From contig CP126204.1 in assembly GCA_030272155.1 (NCBI GenBank), forward strand, positions 620,001-684,000: a stretch of 64,000 bases of DNA, in the 5' to 3' direction. The notes under the pieces were generated by a model that had not been told where the DNA came from, did not search any database, and saw only the letters and a program-made list of their open reading frames with translations. Positions 24,225-36,492 of the stretch are shown piece after piece (the first letter of the stretch is position 1; each line of letters begins with the position of its first letter). Source of the DNA: Tetradesmus obliquus (taxonomy: Eukaryota > Chlorophyta > Chlorophyceae > Sphaeropleales > Scenedesmaceae). A program made the position numbers and the translations under genes.

Positions 24225-26077
24225 ATGTCAAGTCTGCAGTTGCAGCATGTGCTGCTGTCTGACAGCAAGCCATTGCTAGCACTTCTACAGCACCTTGCTG
24301 TGGTTCGCAAGTCAACAGTACACTCGGCTGTGTTTCAATCACCAGATCCAGCTGTTGCCACCCCGACCGCTGCCACAACGCACCGTGATCTCAGCCAACA
24401 GCAGCAGCATCAGCAGCATTGGCACCAACACTCTGCGAGCAGCAGCAGAAGCCTTTTCAAGGAGGCAACACCAAAAGCATGTCGACATGCGACCTCAGGG
24501 ACAGCACAGCACAGGAACAGCAGAAGCAGAAACCTGCTGCAAGCATACCCGCTTGCAGTAGAAAGGACGGCACTAAGCCCACTTGGCGCTGGCACACAGC
24601 TCAGAGGCTTTGCTGCTTCAGCAGTAGCAGCAGCTTTCACAACAAGCTTCCCCAGCAACTCAGGTACCTCTTGCCTGCTATGCAATGCTAGGTGAAACCG
24701 GCTGTTGTGTTGCCATCATCAAGCAGCAACTGCCGGGTGTCACAGCACTGCATCCTGCTTCCATGCCCGCTTGTTGTCTGCTAAAAGCAACTAATGCTAC
24801 TTCATCTCATTGCAGACGCACTGTATTGCAAACTCATTGTATTGCAAACGCACTGTAATGCAAACTCATTGTATTGCAAACGCACTGGCTTTCAAACGCA
24901 TTGTAACGCCTTGAGTATTGTACACCGTCCTGCAGGCGCTGATTTGGACAGCCAAGCAGATGCAGCTGAGCAGGTGCGCAGATGCACACATGGCAGGAGC
25001 CTCTGCTCAGCTGCACTGCAGTGAACCTGCTCAATCAGCTAAAGCGATAGCTGCTGCTTCCGTCAACACAGTATCTCTGCTGCAGAGCGTGCAGCCCGCC
25101 TGATGCACCAGCGCTGCTTCAAAGGGCATGATCATAGCACGGCCTGCTGCATTGCTTTGTATCCGCAATTCATATCCTGCAAGCGCCCTGCTGTCAGCAC
25201 ACTGTTGTGCCACGCTGCTGTTGACCAGTCATCCTGTGCACTATGCGCCTGCAGGCACGCAACATCACGCGTGCCATCAAGGCCGCATACAGCCTGCAGC
25301 AGCTGCAGCAGATTGTGCAGCAGGCAGGCAGTCAACTCAATCCCATCCATGCAGCAGCAGCACTCAACGCTGCAGCACGGCTAGGTCGAGGAGGCTCTGC
25401 ATTGACAACCTCAACAGATGCAGCAGCACTGCAGGACGGCAGCAGCAGCGCTGAGCAGGGCGCAGCAGCAGCAGCAGCAGCACCAGCAGCAGCAGCACCA
25501 GCAGAAGAGCTGGTGAACTTGTTGCTGCCAGGGTGGCTTGCCATACTGCCTCAAGCACGGCCTCGTGAGCTTGCTGGTGTGCTGTATGCAAGCGCCAAAC
25601 TGCACTGCAGCAATGAGCAGCTATGGAGCGCTACAGTTGCAGCATTCATGCAGCCAGAATGTGTTGGGCAGGCCAATGCACAGGACATCAGCACATTAGC
25701 ATATGCATTAGCTACAGCAGGAACAGCACAGCAGCCGCCAGCCGAGTCAGCAGGAGCAGGCATTGAAACTACCAGCAGCAGCAGCAGCAGCAGCAGCAGC
25801 GTTGTGCCGGGTTTGGCAGTTGAGCAGGTGCAGCTGGCAATGCAGGTGCTGGCGCTGCAGCTGGCAGTGCTGCTGTCTAGGGCACCACCAGCAGCAGCAG
25901 ACTGCCAGTCCATTGTAAAGGTACTGTGGGCACATGCAAAGCTGGGCTGCGCAATGGGCGCCCAGGAGCTGCTGCTGCTGCTGCAAACCCTAGCGCAGCC
26001 GTCGCTGCTAGCAGTAACAGATGCGCAGGCGCTAGCTAACACGCTGTGGGCTGTCAGCGAGCTGCAGCAACTGCCAG

Positions 26078-26123
<46 letters not shown>

Positions 26124-26509
26124 CCAGGCAGCAGCAGCATCGCTGCAGCAGGTGTGGCTGCAGCTGCTGGGTCTTCCCCAGCTGCAGAGGATCGCGTACG
26201 GCAGCCCGCAGGCTGTTGCAAACTCGCTGCTTGCGCTTGGACGGCTGGCCTCTGGGGGCTCTGGGCAGCACGCCATTGCTGTGCCGCTTGCACAGCACTG
26301 TGCGCTGCAGCTGCTGGAGGGACCCAGCACACCACGGCTCAAGGGCTGGAGTGCACATGTGGGTATCATTGTTGTTGCAGGGACGTGTACAATGCAAGCT
26401 GCTGACAGCAAACTTTACCAAGTGGTGGCGATGCATCAGCCAGCAAAGACGCATACGTTGATGTGTGCATGCAACCACGCCCCTGTGTTGGCCCTTGACT
26501 CCTGAACTG

Positions 26510-26590
<81 letters not shown>

Positions 26591-28600
26591 CAGGACGTCA
26601 GCACTGCCATGTCAGCGTGTGGCAAGCTGGGCTGCCGGGCCATGAACTTCTTCCATGCTGCTGCAGCAGCAGCGCAGCAGTGGCTGCCACACACCACAGC
26701 GCGGGATCTAGCTGAGGTGGGGCTACTAGACTCGCTGGGCTGTTAGATGCAGCACGCAGCAGTCATTCCGCGACATACAATGCTGTGTGAATGTCGGATG
26801 AACTAATGGTAGGAGGCGTGGAGGCGCATGAGGTACCCTCATCGCCACACACGTCCCCTTCCTTAACTTACGCGGGTGTTAAGTGTGAACACACCACGCG
26901 TAGCTCATTCATTCATTCATTCATTCATTCATTCATTCATTCATTCATTCATTCATTCATTCGGGTATATGAACGAACTGCAAGCAGCGCCCTCAGGGCT
27001 GGTGTGGCACACCAGCCATGGCCAATCCTGCGGGCATGCCTGCATGCCAGTGTACCATCAAACCATCCGCTCTGCCACACGCTGTGTGTTCTTCCTGCTG
27101 CTTTGCCCCGCGCTGCTGCGGCCAGGTGGCCAGCGCCTGCAGCCGTCTGCGGTTCAAGGACGAGCAGCTGATGGCTGACATCATGCAGCACGGCAGGTGC
27201 GGCTCGGAACACCTGCTGTCGGTAAACAGCTGTGGCTGCTGCTTGTTGATCATGTACGTTGCTCAAGGTTCATTCCTGTCCTGCTTGTGCAGCATTGCTT
27301 TTGCTGCAGAACTGTGTCGCTGCTGTGGTGTTGATGAAGTTCGCAACAATCATGCTGAAAATGCCATGGCTGCTGCCACTGCTGCTGCTGCTGCAGGCAG
27401 CTGATGCACCGCACACATGGCCATGGCGCGCTGCTGCCCTCTCAGCAGCAGGAGCGCACCTACCTGGCAGCTACGCTGAGTGGGGCAGTGGCAGCACTGA
27501 AGATGACGCAGGTGGGATTGCTGGCAGCTGCCAGCAAGTTTTTTGTGCATGATACAAGATTTGTTGCAGGGTGCGTTGTGCTGCATGCTGTTGGCAGTTT
27601 CAGCTCTCATATTGAGGACTGCGAGCTGTTGTGAGGCAACGCCTTCACAGCTGCTCGGGGCACAGCAGCTTCCAGCAGCTGAGTACCTGCTGCCTGTTGC
27701 AGCCTCCTACTGCTGGCCCTGCCATCTAATTTGGTGCAGCTGGTTCAACTGCTGCTGCAGTTGGCTGGCGATGTGAAGGCGCTGATTGCTGCTGCCACCA
27801 TCAAGCAGCAGGAGGAGCCGCTGTCTGCTGCTGACGCTCGCCTGCTGTGGCGCGTTCACGGCTGGCTGCTGCATGTGAGTAGAGCGGGGCGTGCGCCCTG
27901 CGCATTGCAGGCAGTTCATAAGATTGCCCAGGAAAGTGACAGCCATCTTGCAGCACCTGTTGTTTGGACAAGGCGCAGCAGTGTTCTTGCATGGTGCCGG
28001 CATGTAGTCAGTGTCAGATGGTGTTAGCATGCAGATCAACTGCGATGCAGGAGCCGCAGCTGCCTGACAAAAGCATGGCTGCTAGCATGCATTAGCAGGG
28101 AGATGGCAAGGCAGGTCAGTTGCCGTCGCGTGGTGCTGTGGGCTGCCTCTTTCTCACTGCAGAAGTCCCCAAATCATCCCTGCCCCCTTGCTCTGTCAGC
28201 AGCAACCTCATAGGAGCATGACATGTCGCGGAATGTCACTCGGCAATAGCAATCGATGTGGTCATGTCTGGCTTGAAAGCGTCTACGTGTTGTGCTGCTT
28301 GCAGGAGCACCCGCACGCACACGGCTTGGCCAAGCTGCTCACTGAGGAGCAGCTGGCAGCTTGTGCAGAGGTGTCGCGGCACACCCACAGGGCCAGCCCA
28401 CCAGCAGCAGTTGTCGCACAGCTGCAGCAGCAGTGGCAGCAGCAGTAGCAGCCGCCGCCGCCGCAGCAGCAGCATCCAAGCAGAAACAGCCAGAGCAGTC
28501 GCAGCTATGGCTGCGCTTGGGCTTCACGCAAGGCCATGCTCCCCTGGACTATGTTATTCCAGCTTTAGCTCAGTATGCTGGCATGTTGTTCACGGCATAA
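24225..28600 (+). CDS. OPR/FAST-kinase-like helical-repeat protein, probably organelle RNA-binding
   Basis: Well-supported exons: 25255-26358, 26594-26716, 27126-27196, 27397-27511, 27703-27874 and 28305-about 28450. A putative first exon, 24225-24663, is Ser/Arg-rich and transit-peptide-like. The main exon has repeats of the type DISTLAYALATAG, DAQALANTLWAVSEL and SPQAVANSLLALGRLA. Later exons give DVSTAMSACGKLG, RDLAEVASACSRLRFKDEQL and a terminal EHPHAHGLAKLLTEEQLAACAEV. This motif style is that of OPR/FASTK-like factors that stabilise or process organelle transcripts; the RNA target is unknown. Gln and Ala runs interrupt the repeats. Two joins (exon 1 to 25255, and 27511 to 27703) are out of phase by my reading, so an exon is missed or a frame is broken. 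The 3' end is also unclear: a frame change follows the stop at about 28446, and no RAP domain is visible. Confidence 0.65.
24815..24905. repeat. Short tandem minisatellite
   Basis: About five units of an 18-bp motif, TGCAAACTCATTGTAT or TGCAAACGCACTGTAT. They sit in the presumed first intron of the OPR gene. Confidence 0.8.
26511..26589. repeat. (TGC)26 microsatellite abutting a 3' splice site
   Basis: Twenty-six TGC units run straight into CACAG and the exon starting at 26594 of the OPR gene. The repeat therefore takes the place of the pyrimidine tract. Confidence 0.9.
26905..26962. repeat. (TCAT)n microsatellite
   Basis: About 14.5 units of TCAT in an OPR-gene intron. Confidence 0.95.
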
Positions 28601-28601
28601 C

Positions 28602-29335
28602 CTTGCACCCGCCAGCAGGCGTAGGAGATGCATGCACAACTCAGCGAGTTCGACAGGCACTTCACCCGTTTCCAGACACGGTCACTCTCTGATGCGCATG
28701 TGCAGCCTCAAGCGGTGACGTGCATTCTGAAACATCGACATCTTGCGTTTGCACGACGCGGCAGGACGGTCTGCTCATGATAAGGCCCCATTGGGAGCTC
28801 GCAATGTGAACTCCAATGTAACTGTGTCACACGGATTTACTTCTCCGGTTTTCTTCTCGTATGCGTCAGCGCATAGCTGCGACACGCCTGGTGCAGTAGT
28901 AGTGTGCTTTTGCTATGTCACAGCTGGACCTCTTGTTGTGCCACATCAGCCGAGCTCTGCTTGAGCAACCTTTTTCTTCTCGCCACCAGCTCTCGGGCGT
29001 GGGATGCCTATCTTACCAGAGCATTTAATCATGTCGGCATTGTCGCAGGGCATGGATCTGCAGTGCCAGGTGCGGGATGGCCTGCATTATGACGACAACC
29101 AGCACACAGCTGTGTGCTACAGCAGCAACAACAGCGAAGCTGAGATCTGTGTGCCCTCCTTGTGCACGATGTAAGAGCATCAGTCAAAAGTTCACAATCA
29201 AAGCAATTTTGCAGTTGCTGTGGCCTTGCCTGCATGCAGCTGGCTGGCAGAGACCAGTGCCTGGCGTGTGCTACGCCTCATGCAGCTGTAGTCCCCAATT
29301 CTCTGCTGCCTGCTGCTGCCCCTGGTTGCTTTCAG
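28602..29335. other. Interval between OPR gene and F-box/LRR relic
   Basis: No clear gene. A plus frame of about 57 codons (about 29003-29173) follows a CCAG acceptor-like site and includes MDLQCQVRDGLHYDDNQHTA before TAA. It could be a degraded terminal exon of the OPR gene, but I cannot show it. A TGTAA motif occurs at 28817-28821. Confidence 0.3.
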
Positions 29336-29756
29336 ATCCAAGACACCCCCCTGACTCAGCTGCCGGGGGAGCTGGTGACCCATGTGCTGCGCCATGTGGA
29401 GCAGCAGCAGCGCCTGGGCAGCTGCGCGCGTGTGTGCAGAGCCTGGCGCGCAGCAGCAGCAGCAGCCAGCAGTGATGTGAGGCTGGAGCCCACAACTCAG
29501 CCTCTGAATTGAAGAGCTTGGGGCAGTGGTTACTGCAGCTTGCAGCAGCAGTTACACAGCTGTTGGTATTTGACACCTGTGTATTTGATGATGACACGTC
29601 CCTTGGAGATGTTTCCATCGCTCAAGGTCCTGCAGCTGCCTGCTGCGCAGCTGCAGCGGCTGCAGAAGCTGTACATGTATGGGTGCCAGCTGCTGCTACA
29701 TGCAGATGCATGCAGCTTGCAGCAGCTGCAGCAGCCAGAAGAAAGGCACTCACATG

Positions 29757-29789
<33 letters not shown>

Positions 29790-31999
29790 CCTGTAGCAGC
29801 CAGCAGGCACTGCGTAGCTTGACCAGCCTGACCTCTCTGGTGTTGGAGCATGTACATATCGCTGGCCATGCCGGCCTTGGCGGCCTGTCAGCATTGACTG
29901 GACTGCAGGAGCTGCAGCTCAAAGGTGTAGCGCCGCAGAAGATTGGGTTGCAGTACATGCAGCGGGAGCAGCAGGAGTGGCAGCTGCAGCAGGCTGTACT
30001 GCTGGGCCTCAGCGGCGTGATGCAGCTGACAAGCTTGGCGCTGAGCACAGACCTGCTGCCGAAGAAAGCAGTCGCGCCGTTCAGCTGCTTACAGCAGCTG
30101 CAGGAGCTGGTACTGCATGGTGCCGTCACTTCACCAGGCACGTTGCTGCGGCTGCCGCTGCTGCTGACGAGGTTTGAGATGATATGGGGTGGCCAGCAGG
30201 AGCTCAGCAGCAGCTTGTGCCCTGACCTGGCAGCACTTACCAACCTGCAGCACTTGGATGTGTGCACGGTCTGTGAAGACAATATTGTATGTGACGAAGA
30301 TGGATATGCGGTTGCGACGCTGTTGCCTGATTTCTGCAGCAGCATGCAGCAGCTGCGCGAGTTGAAGCTGCACGGCCTGTTGTCATTGCATGCACTGCTC
30401 ACCCTGGCGCGAGTGCTGCCTGCATTGACGCGTTTGGAAAGCTTGGTCGTAAGCAATGAAAATCACATGCTTGAACCATTGCATGAAAGTGGTGCAGCTG
30501 GGTACTCGGCGCTGCTGCCGCTGTCGCCGCACATCACAGAGCTTGAGTTGTCTTGGGATCATGCCATGTTTGCAAACACGGCTGCCATCCTGCAGCCCGG
30601 CTGCGGCCAGCACTTGTTTGCAACTGGGCGGCAGCTGCCGCAGCTCAAGCAGCTGGTGCTGGGCGTGCCTGGTGATATCTGGGACTATGTTGCTGGCAGT
30701 AGAGGATACGGAACATTTGTGAGGTTCGTAGGCCAGTGCCTGGGTGCAGTTAGCCTTAGGCGACTGGTGAGCTGCTGTCCTGCATTGAAGCAGCTGTGGA
30801 TTGCTGGCGTGGTGGAGCCTGGTGTAGATTTGAGCCCGCTGCTGCAGCTGACAGCGCTGAGCGACCTGTGTGTTGGTGGTGCCGTTGTGACTGATGATGT
30901 GGCGTGCGATGTGCTGGCGCAGCTGAGCAGCCTCAGGTCACTGGGTGTGTATGCATCCAGTGAGTTCACTGATCGAGGTGTTGGAGCTGACTGCCCTGCG
31001 GCAGCTGACGCGGCTGGCAGTTGGTGGCATCAGCCGCGAAGTGTCAACAGACTTTGCTGGAGACATTCACAGCGACGACTACGGCTGTGATGGTGAATGC
31101 TTGGTGCTTGAGCAGCAGGTGCGCTGTGCCACGGCACTCTGGTTACTGGCTGCATTTGGCTGCAGTTGTGCAGGCAGGGAGTTGCGTATGGGCAGCACAG
31201 CGTCAGCGGCTCACAAGCGTTGAGTGAATCAAGTGCTGCCAAGCCCAAGCAATGCAGACTCTGGCGGCCACCACTGCTGCATCCAATATCGCCACACTGG
31301 TGCAGATACGGTGCAGCCTGCATTACGGTACAATTCTGTGATTTGTGCGCTATGGCAGGCTCTGAACCAGCACCAGCGTTTCTGCTAGTGCTGATCGTTG
31401 CACAGCCATGTTACAAGTGGTGTTACTAACCATCGGCTTGCCTGACGTGTTTGCTGTGCAGGGCACGCTGCCGCCCGTGTGGCTGCAGCTGCTGACTTGC
31501 TGTGCGCGCAGCAACCAGCACAGTGGTGGCATTTGTGGGCAGCTGGCACTGGAGCAGCTGACAGCACTGCAAATAGGTGAGAGCAGAACGCCTGCACCCC
31601 ATGATTGTGCACGCTGCTCCGAAGCAGACATTTTACAATGAGCTGAGGCTTGCTGGCTGCAACCTGCATCTTGGCAGTGGCATGTCAGTGCTGCAGCTCG
31701 CGTGCAGACAGCCTGCCTATCTTTGCTGTGTGATGCACCTGGCCTGGGCTCTGTGCGTGGCGCGTGGCCCGCATGCAATGTAACTGCCAGTGCAGCACAT
31801 GGCTGCTCTGCACAGAGCATGCTGTCACAACATGCTGTCACAGCACGATGCTGCGTGTACTTGCACTGCAGGCACCCAGGGTCACGTGGCTGGGCTGCAG
31901 CAGTAGCGGCTGGCCGCAGCAGCAGCACAGCTGGCGGTACGTCTTGCGCAGGTGGCGGATCGTGATGCTGTCCCGCAGCTGAAGCATGGCGCTCTTTAG
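29336..31999 (+). pseudogene. F-box/LRR/coiled-coil gene, disrupted
   Basis: Closely parallels the 33.8-kb paralogue. The F-box LPGELVTHVLRHVEQQQRLGSC is present, but the start ATG is ATC here (29336-29338). The frame shifts after TTQPLN near 29510 and shifts back before LKVLQLPAAQL near 29620. LRRs then run open to about 30975, where a 2-bp loss after FTDRG breaks the frame again. Exons at 31462-31576 (GTLPPVWLQLLTCCARSN) and 31872-31999 (coiled coil GHVAGLQQ, TAG, RLAAAAAQLA) keep good splice sites, but the coiled coil has an in-frame TAG. The number of lesions points to a pseudogene rather than sequencing error. In intact form it would be an SCF-type substrate receptor. Confidence 0.75.
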
Positions 32000-32182
32000 A
32001 GGGCTGTGGCGCCTGCTAGCTGTCACACGAGTTCTTCTCAGTGCGAATGAGCCCTGCGTAACTCCTGATGCGGTGTCAACAGCAAAGCACTGCAGCTGGA
32101 TCATGGCATGCCATGTTAGGGAGCAGTGTGGTCACTTTTGGCTTTGGCTTGGGTGGGAAGCGTGTGCTCCCTGTGCTTGCAG

Positions 32183-32335
32183 GAGCACCTGAATGCACAT
32201 GGCTTGACCTAGCTGCTGACTGAGCAGCAGCAGGCGGTCTGCGCGGAGGCGTCACGGCACACGCACAAGTCCAGCCTGCCAGCAGTAGTTGTCGCACAGC
32301 CGCAGCCGTAGTAGCGGTAGTAGACAGGGCAGCAG
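32183..32335 (+). pseudogene. Relic of the OPR gene's terminal exon
   Basis: After a CTTGCAG acceptor the frame reads EHLNAHGLT, stop, LLTEQQQAVCAEASRHTHKS. The OPR exon at 28305 reads EHPHAHGLAKLLTEEQLAACAEVSRHTHRAS. Preceding intron sequence is also similar (TGTGGTCA...GGCTT). It is a decayed segmental copy about 3.9 kb from its source. Confidence 0.8.
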
Positions 32336-32588
32336 CCGCAGTTGCCACTGCTGCGGCCTTTAGTCGTGGTGTGCTTGGGGCTGCATGCGAGGCGCTGATG
32401 GCCTGGACAGTACTGTTGGCATCTGCTGCGTGCTGACACAGTACTGTTGCTGTGTTGTCGTTTGCACCATGTACTGGCACTTGCAATGGCCAGCGCACGG
32501 CTGGTGTGGTTACATACTGGGCCATATACACGTGGCGGGCATGCATCCAGTGATGGGCTGGCGTTGATGCTATGGCTTGATGGGTAAC

Positions 32589-32666
<78 letters not shown>

Positions 32667-32667
32667 G
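32589..32667. repeat. (ATG)26 microsatellite
   Basis: Uninterrupted ATG units. They produce spurious poly-Met and poly-His frames on the two strands. Confidence 0.95.
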
Positions 32668-33795
32668 GCTGGTGTGCGTTCTCTGTCTGCATGTATATTG
32701 TGCATGCGCAGCCCAAGGTCCAGTCTTGTGTTGCTTACGTTTTGAACAACGACATTAGAATGGCAAGGGAAACCATGAGTGTTTCACCTCAACTAACTGC
32801 CAGCACCACTACTAGAAATGACGCGAGATGCGGATGCCTTGCAACTCTCAAACAGTGCTGGTGAGAACCCCGAGTTGGCCTGCCGTTTATGGCGAGGCTC
32901 TAGGCACCCTCCGCGTCTTATCAACTTCTTTTAACACTTTTGGCGATTTCTTCTCGTACAGTGCACCAATCGCCCCAGCGTTGTTTTGATTCACAAATAA
33001 CATCCATGATAACATATATGCAGCACGTCGAACGGCTGCAAACAGTGCAGGCAACAGGCCAAGCGTTTTGGGCGATCAGGGTCAGTTTGCATGTGTGGTC
33101 TCAGGTGGTGAAAGGCACAACTGCAGAGTGAAACTGAATACAACAGTTATTATCTATGAGGCCGTGCAATATGCCACATTTGCACTGCTTCGTGACTTGC
33201 ATCAGGCCACAAGATTTGACTGCATTGTAACACTGTTACTCAAACGCTGGCCACGCCAGCCCGGCCTTGTCTCCACGATCGACTCCACAGATGCAAAGTG
33301 TACGGATCTTAGCTCAAGAGAGTGGCTATTTTCGTTACACAGAGCTCTCTCCTCTGCCAGTTGCAGTCAAACAATCGTCGCGCACACTCAGGTGTCAGTC
33401 CCTCAGATCATTCGATTGCTTCTCTGGTATAATTTAGAGTTTCATCAAACATCAGTGCGAGGTGCGGCAATGGGGTGCATGATGGCGAACAACAGCACAT
33501 GGCAATGCTAGCACTGCTCAGCTGAGCAGCAGCATGATTGCAGCTGGATTCCGTCTGCCTTCCAAGCGCACACTGGTTAATGCAGACATCAGCCTTTGAA
33601 CACTAGCAGAGCTTAATATTGTCAGAGCATATCTGGCGTCTCTCATGACAGCAGCAGGCGGGCAGGGGCATTGTGGTGTCACTCCTGATGCAGCATGTTG
33701 GCACCTGGGAGAAATGCAGTTCCTGGCATATGCCGCGTGCCCTGCAGGTGTTAACCTGACTATCCCTGCCTCTTGCCGCCCTGTATTGCACTCAG
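32668..33795. other. No gene recognised
   Basis: AT content is somewhat higher than in the flanks. A 147-residue plus frame at 33068-33511 shows no family resemblance or splice context. The promoter and 5' UTR of the F-box/LRR gene at 33796 should lie at the right-hand end. Confidence 0.4.
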
Positions 33796-36492
33796 ATGCG
33801 GGACGTGGCCCTGCCCCAGCTGCCGGGGGAGCTGGTGACCCATGTGCTGCGCCATGTGGAGCAGCAGCAGCGGCTGGGCAGCTGCGCTCTAGTGAGCCAC
33901 GCCTGGCGATCAGCAGCAGTAGCAGCCAGCAGTGATGTGACGCTGGCTCCCAAAGCTCAGCCTCACACTGCGCTGAAGCTGGAGAGCTTGGGGCAGTGGT
34001 TATCCCAGCATGCAGCAGCAGTCACGCAGCTTGTGGTTGACTACACCTACAGGTCTGACAGGATGGTATTCGCAATGCCAGGTACCTATGCAGCCAAGGT
34101 CCTGCAGCTTCCGGCTGCGCAGCTGCGGCGCCTACAGAAGCTGGCCGTGTTCAACTGCAATCTGATCGTTCAAGCAGATGACTGCGACCTGCAGCAGCAG
34201 CAGCAGCAGCAGCCAAACCACACACTTGCCAGCCACTGCAGCAGCAGCGGCAGCGGCGCCGGCGCCGGCAGCAGCGCCAGCGGTGGCGATGGCAGGTGCC
34301 AAGCCCTCGCAACCTTGACCAGCCTCATTTCATTGGTGCTTCGGCGTGTGGACTTGGCAGGCCCTGCAGGGCTTGGTGGCCTGTCAGCGTTGACTGGGCT
34401 GCAGGAGCTGCAGCTGAAGCATGTGACAATGAGGGCGGTGTCAGACCAAAATCAGCAGCAGCTGCAGCTGCAGCAGGACAGTCTGCTGGGCCTTGGCAGT
34501 CTTAAGCAGCTGACACGGCTGGTGCTGGACGATTGCTGGCTGCCAGAGAGAGCAGTCGCGCCGTTCAGCTGCTTGCAGCAGCTGCGAGAGCTGATACTGC
34601 CTGGTGACGTGTCTTCAACTGACACATTGCAGCGGCTGCCGCTGTCGCTGACAATGTTTGAAATGGCGTGGGGCGGCCAGCAGGAGCTCAGCAGCAGCTT
34701 GTGCCCTGACCTGGCAGCACTGACCAACCTGCAGCACTTGGATGTGTATGCTCCGAGTGGTGATGATGATGAGGCTACTGCGTTGCTGCCAGACTTCTGC
34801 AGCAGCATGCAGCAGCTGCGCGTGCTGACGCTAGATGGCTTGATGTCACCTGATGCATTGCTTGCACTGGCACAAGTGCTACCTGTGCTGTCGCGCTTGG
34901 AGAGGCTGACGATCAGCAACACAAACACAGAGCTTGCACCGCTGCCAGACAGCAACGCGGCCGCATATTCAGCGTTGCTGCCGCTGTCGCCGCACATTAC
35001 GCACCTTGAGTTGTCTTGGGATCACTTTGATGACTCAGAACACGCTGCAATATTGCGCACTGGTTGTGCTCAGCACCTGTTTGCAGCAGGGCGGCAGCTG
35101 CCGCAGCTCAAGCAGCTGGTGCTGGGCGTGCCTGCGCAGTCGTGGGAGTGGGTTGACGGAGTTGCAGGTTTTGGATACCATGTATCGCGAGCTAGCGCCT
35201 GTCTAGGTGAAAACAGCATATCTAGGCTGGTGAGCTGCTGCCCTGGGCTAGAGCAGCTGTGGCTAGCAGGGGCCGTGCATCCTGGCGTGGACATGCGCCC
35301 GCTGCTGCAGCTGACAGCGCTGCGCGACCTTAGTGTGGGTGGTTTGGTGGTGACCAGTGACGTGGCATGTGACGTGCTGGCGCAGCTGAGCAGCCTGCAG
35401 CGGCTGGGCGTGTATGCTGCCAGCAGCTTCACTGACCGGGGCTTGCTAGCGTTGACTGCCCTGCGGCAGCTGACGCGGCTGGCAGTTGGTGGCTGCGGCA
35501 TCAGCCGCGAAGTGTCAAGAGACTTTGCAAGTGACAAGGCTACCAACAGCTACGAGGGTGAATGCTTGGAGCTTCAAGTGCAGGTGCGCTGTGCTGTTGC
35601 GCTGTGGCTACAGCAGCGGGGTCAGCTACAGATGCTGCACACAGTGATTGCATGTATGCTATGTACGTGTAATGCGCTGTTGCTGGCTTCGCAAAGCGAG
35701 TGGCGAATGGTGGCAAGCCGTTTGTAGCCAACTATGCATGCAGTAGGCACATGCAGGTGTGCAGCTGCTGCTGAGCACAAACAAGGTATCCTTTGGCGCT
35801 CCTTCTGCGCCATCAACAATACCGCGCTTGTGCTGTTGCAGCACGTTCTGCATATTGCATGGCACTCGTATGTTTTTTTTTTATGATGAGTGCTGTCCAT
35901 CAAAGGCCTGTCTGCCACGGCTAATGGTTGCACTGCACTGGGGTGACAACATCCGTCGCAGACGCCACCCGTACCGTGCTCTTATCTTGTGCTTCTGCTG
36001 TGCAGGAGTCGCTGCCGCCCGTGTGGCTGCAGTTGCTAAGCCGATGTGTGCGCAGCAACCACAAAAGCACTCAATATAATGGCCGCAGCTGCGGGGAGCT
36101 GGCACTGGAGCAGCTGCTGGCGCTCCACACAGGTGGGAGCAGGCAGCTGTGTGTGCTGCTGCACAATGCTTCAACATACACGGCGTACTGTTAGCTGCGG
36201 AATATCTTGATCCAGGTTGTCGTCTTGTGCGACGTCAGGAGCATGACAGCACTGCAGATGGCTTAGCTGCACTGATATGATCTGCCTGCTTCTGCTTGGT
36301 TGCGTGCCTGGACAATAGCTGACATGCAATGAGGCTGTAGCTACGACGAGACTGCCAGCAGCAAAACACATCTCAAGCTGCCTTGCTGTGTTGTGCTTTG
36401 CTGCCCCTGCACCGCAGGGCCGCATGGCTGGGCTGGAGGCTCGCCTGGCTGCAGCTGAGGCAGAGCTAGCAGCACATCGTGGGCAGTGCTAG
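33796..36492 (+). CDS. F-box/LRR protein with C-terminal coiled coil
   Basis: Exon 1, 33796-35583, is an uninterrupted 596-codon frame starting MRDVALPQLPGELV. F-box residues 6-50 (LPGELVTHVLRHVEQQQRLG...HAWRSAA) are followed by about 15 LRRs (LTSLISLVLRRVDLAGPAGL; LTGLQELQLKHV; LTRLAVGGCG). Exon 2, 36006-36132, encodes ESLPPVWLQLLSRCVRSN...CGELALEQLLAL. Exon 3 starts at 36418 and contains the heptad-rich MAGLEARLAAAEAELAAH to TAG at 36490-36492. The exon 2 to 3 join is one base out of the coiled-coil frame by my reading, so the real tail may be shorter. F-box/LRR proteins recruit substrates to SCF ubiquitin ligases through Skp1; the substrate is unknown. Exon 1 is the best-preserved of the four family members in the window. 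Confidence 0.78.

Noticed and set aside
25551-26411. 286-residue minus frame opposite the OPR exon
   Set aside because: Antisense shadow: Cys/Ser/Ala-rich, with CTG runs mirroring the coding CAG runs.
32577-32864. Frames with poly-Met (plus) and poly-His (minus)
   Set aside because: Direct translations of the ATG microsatellite.
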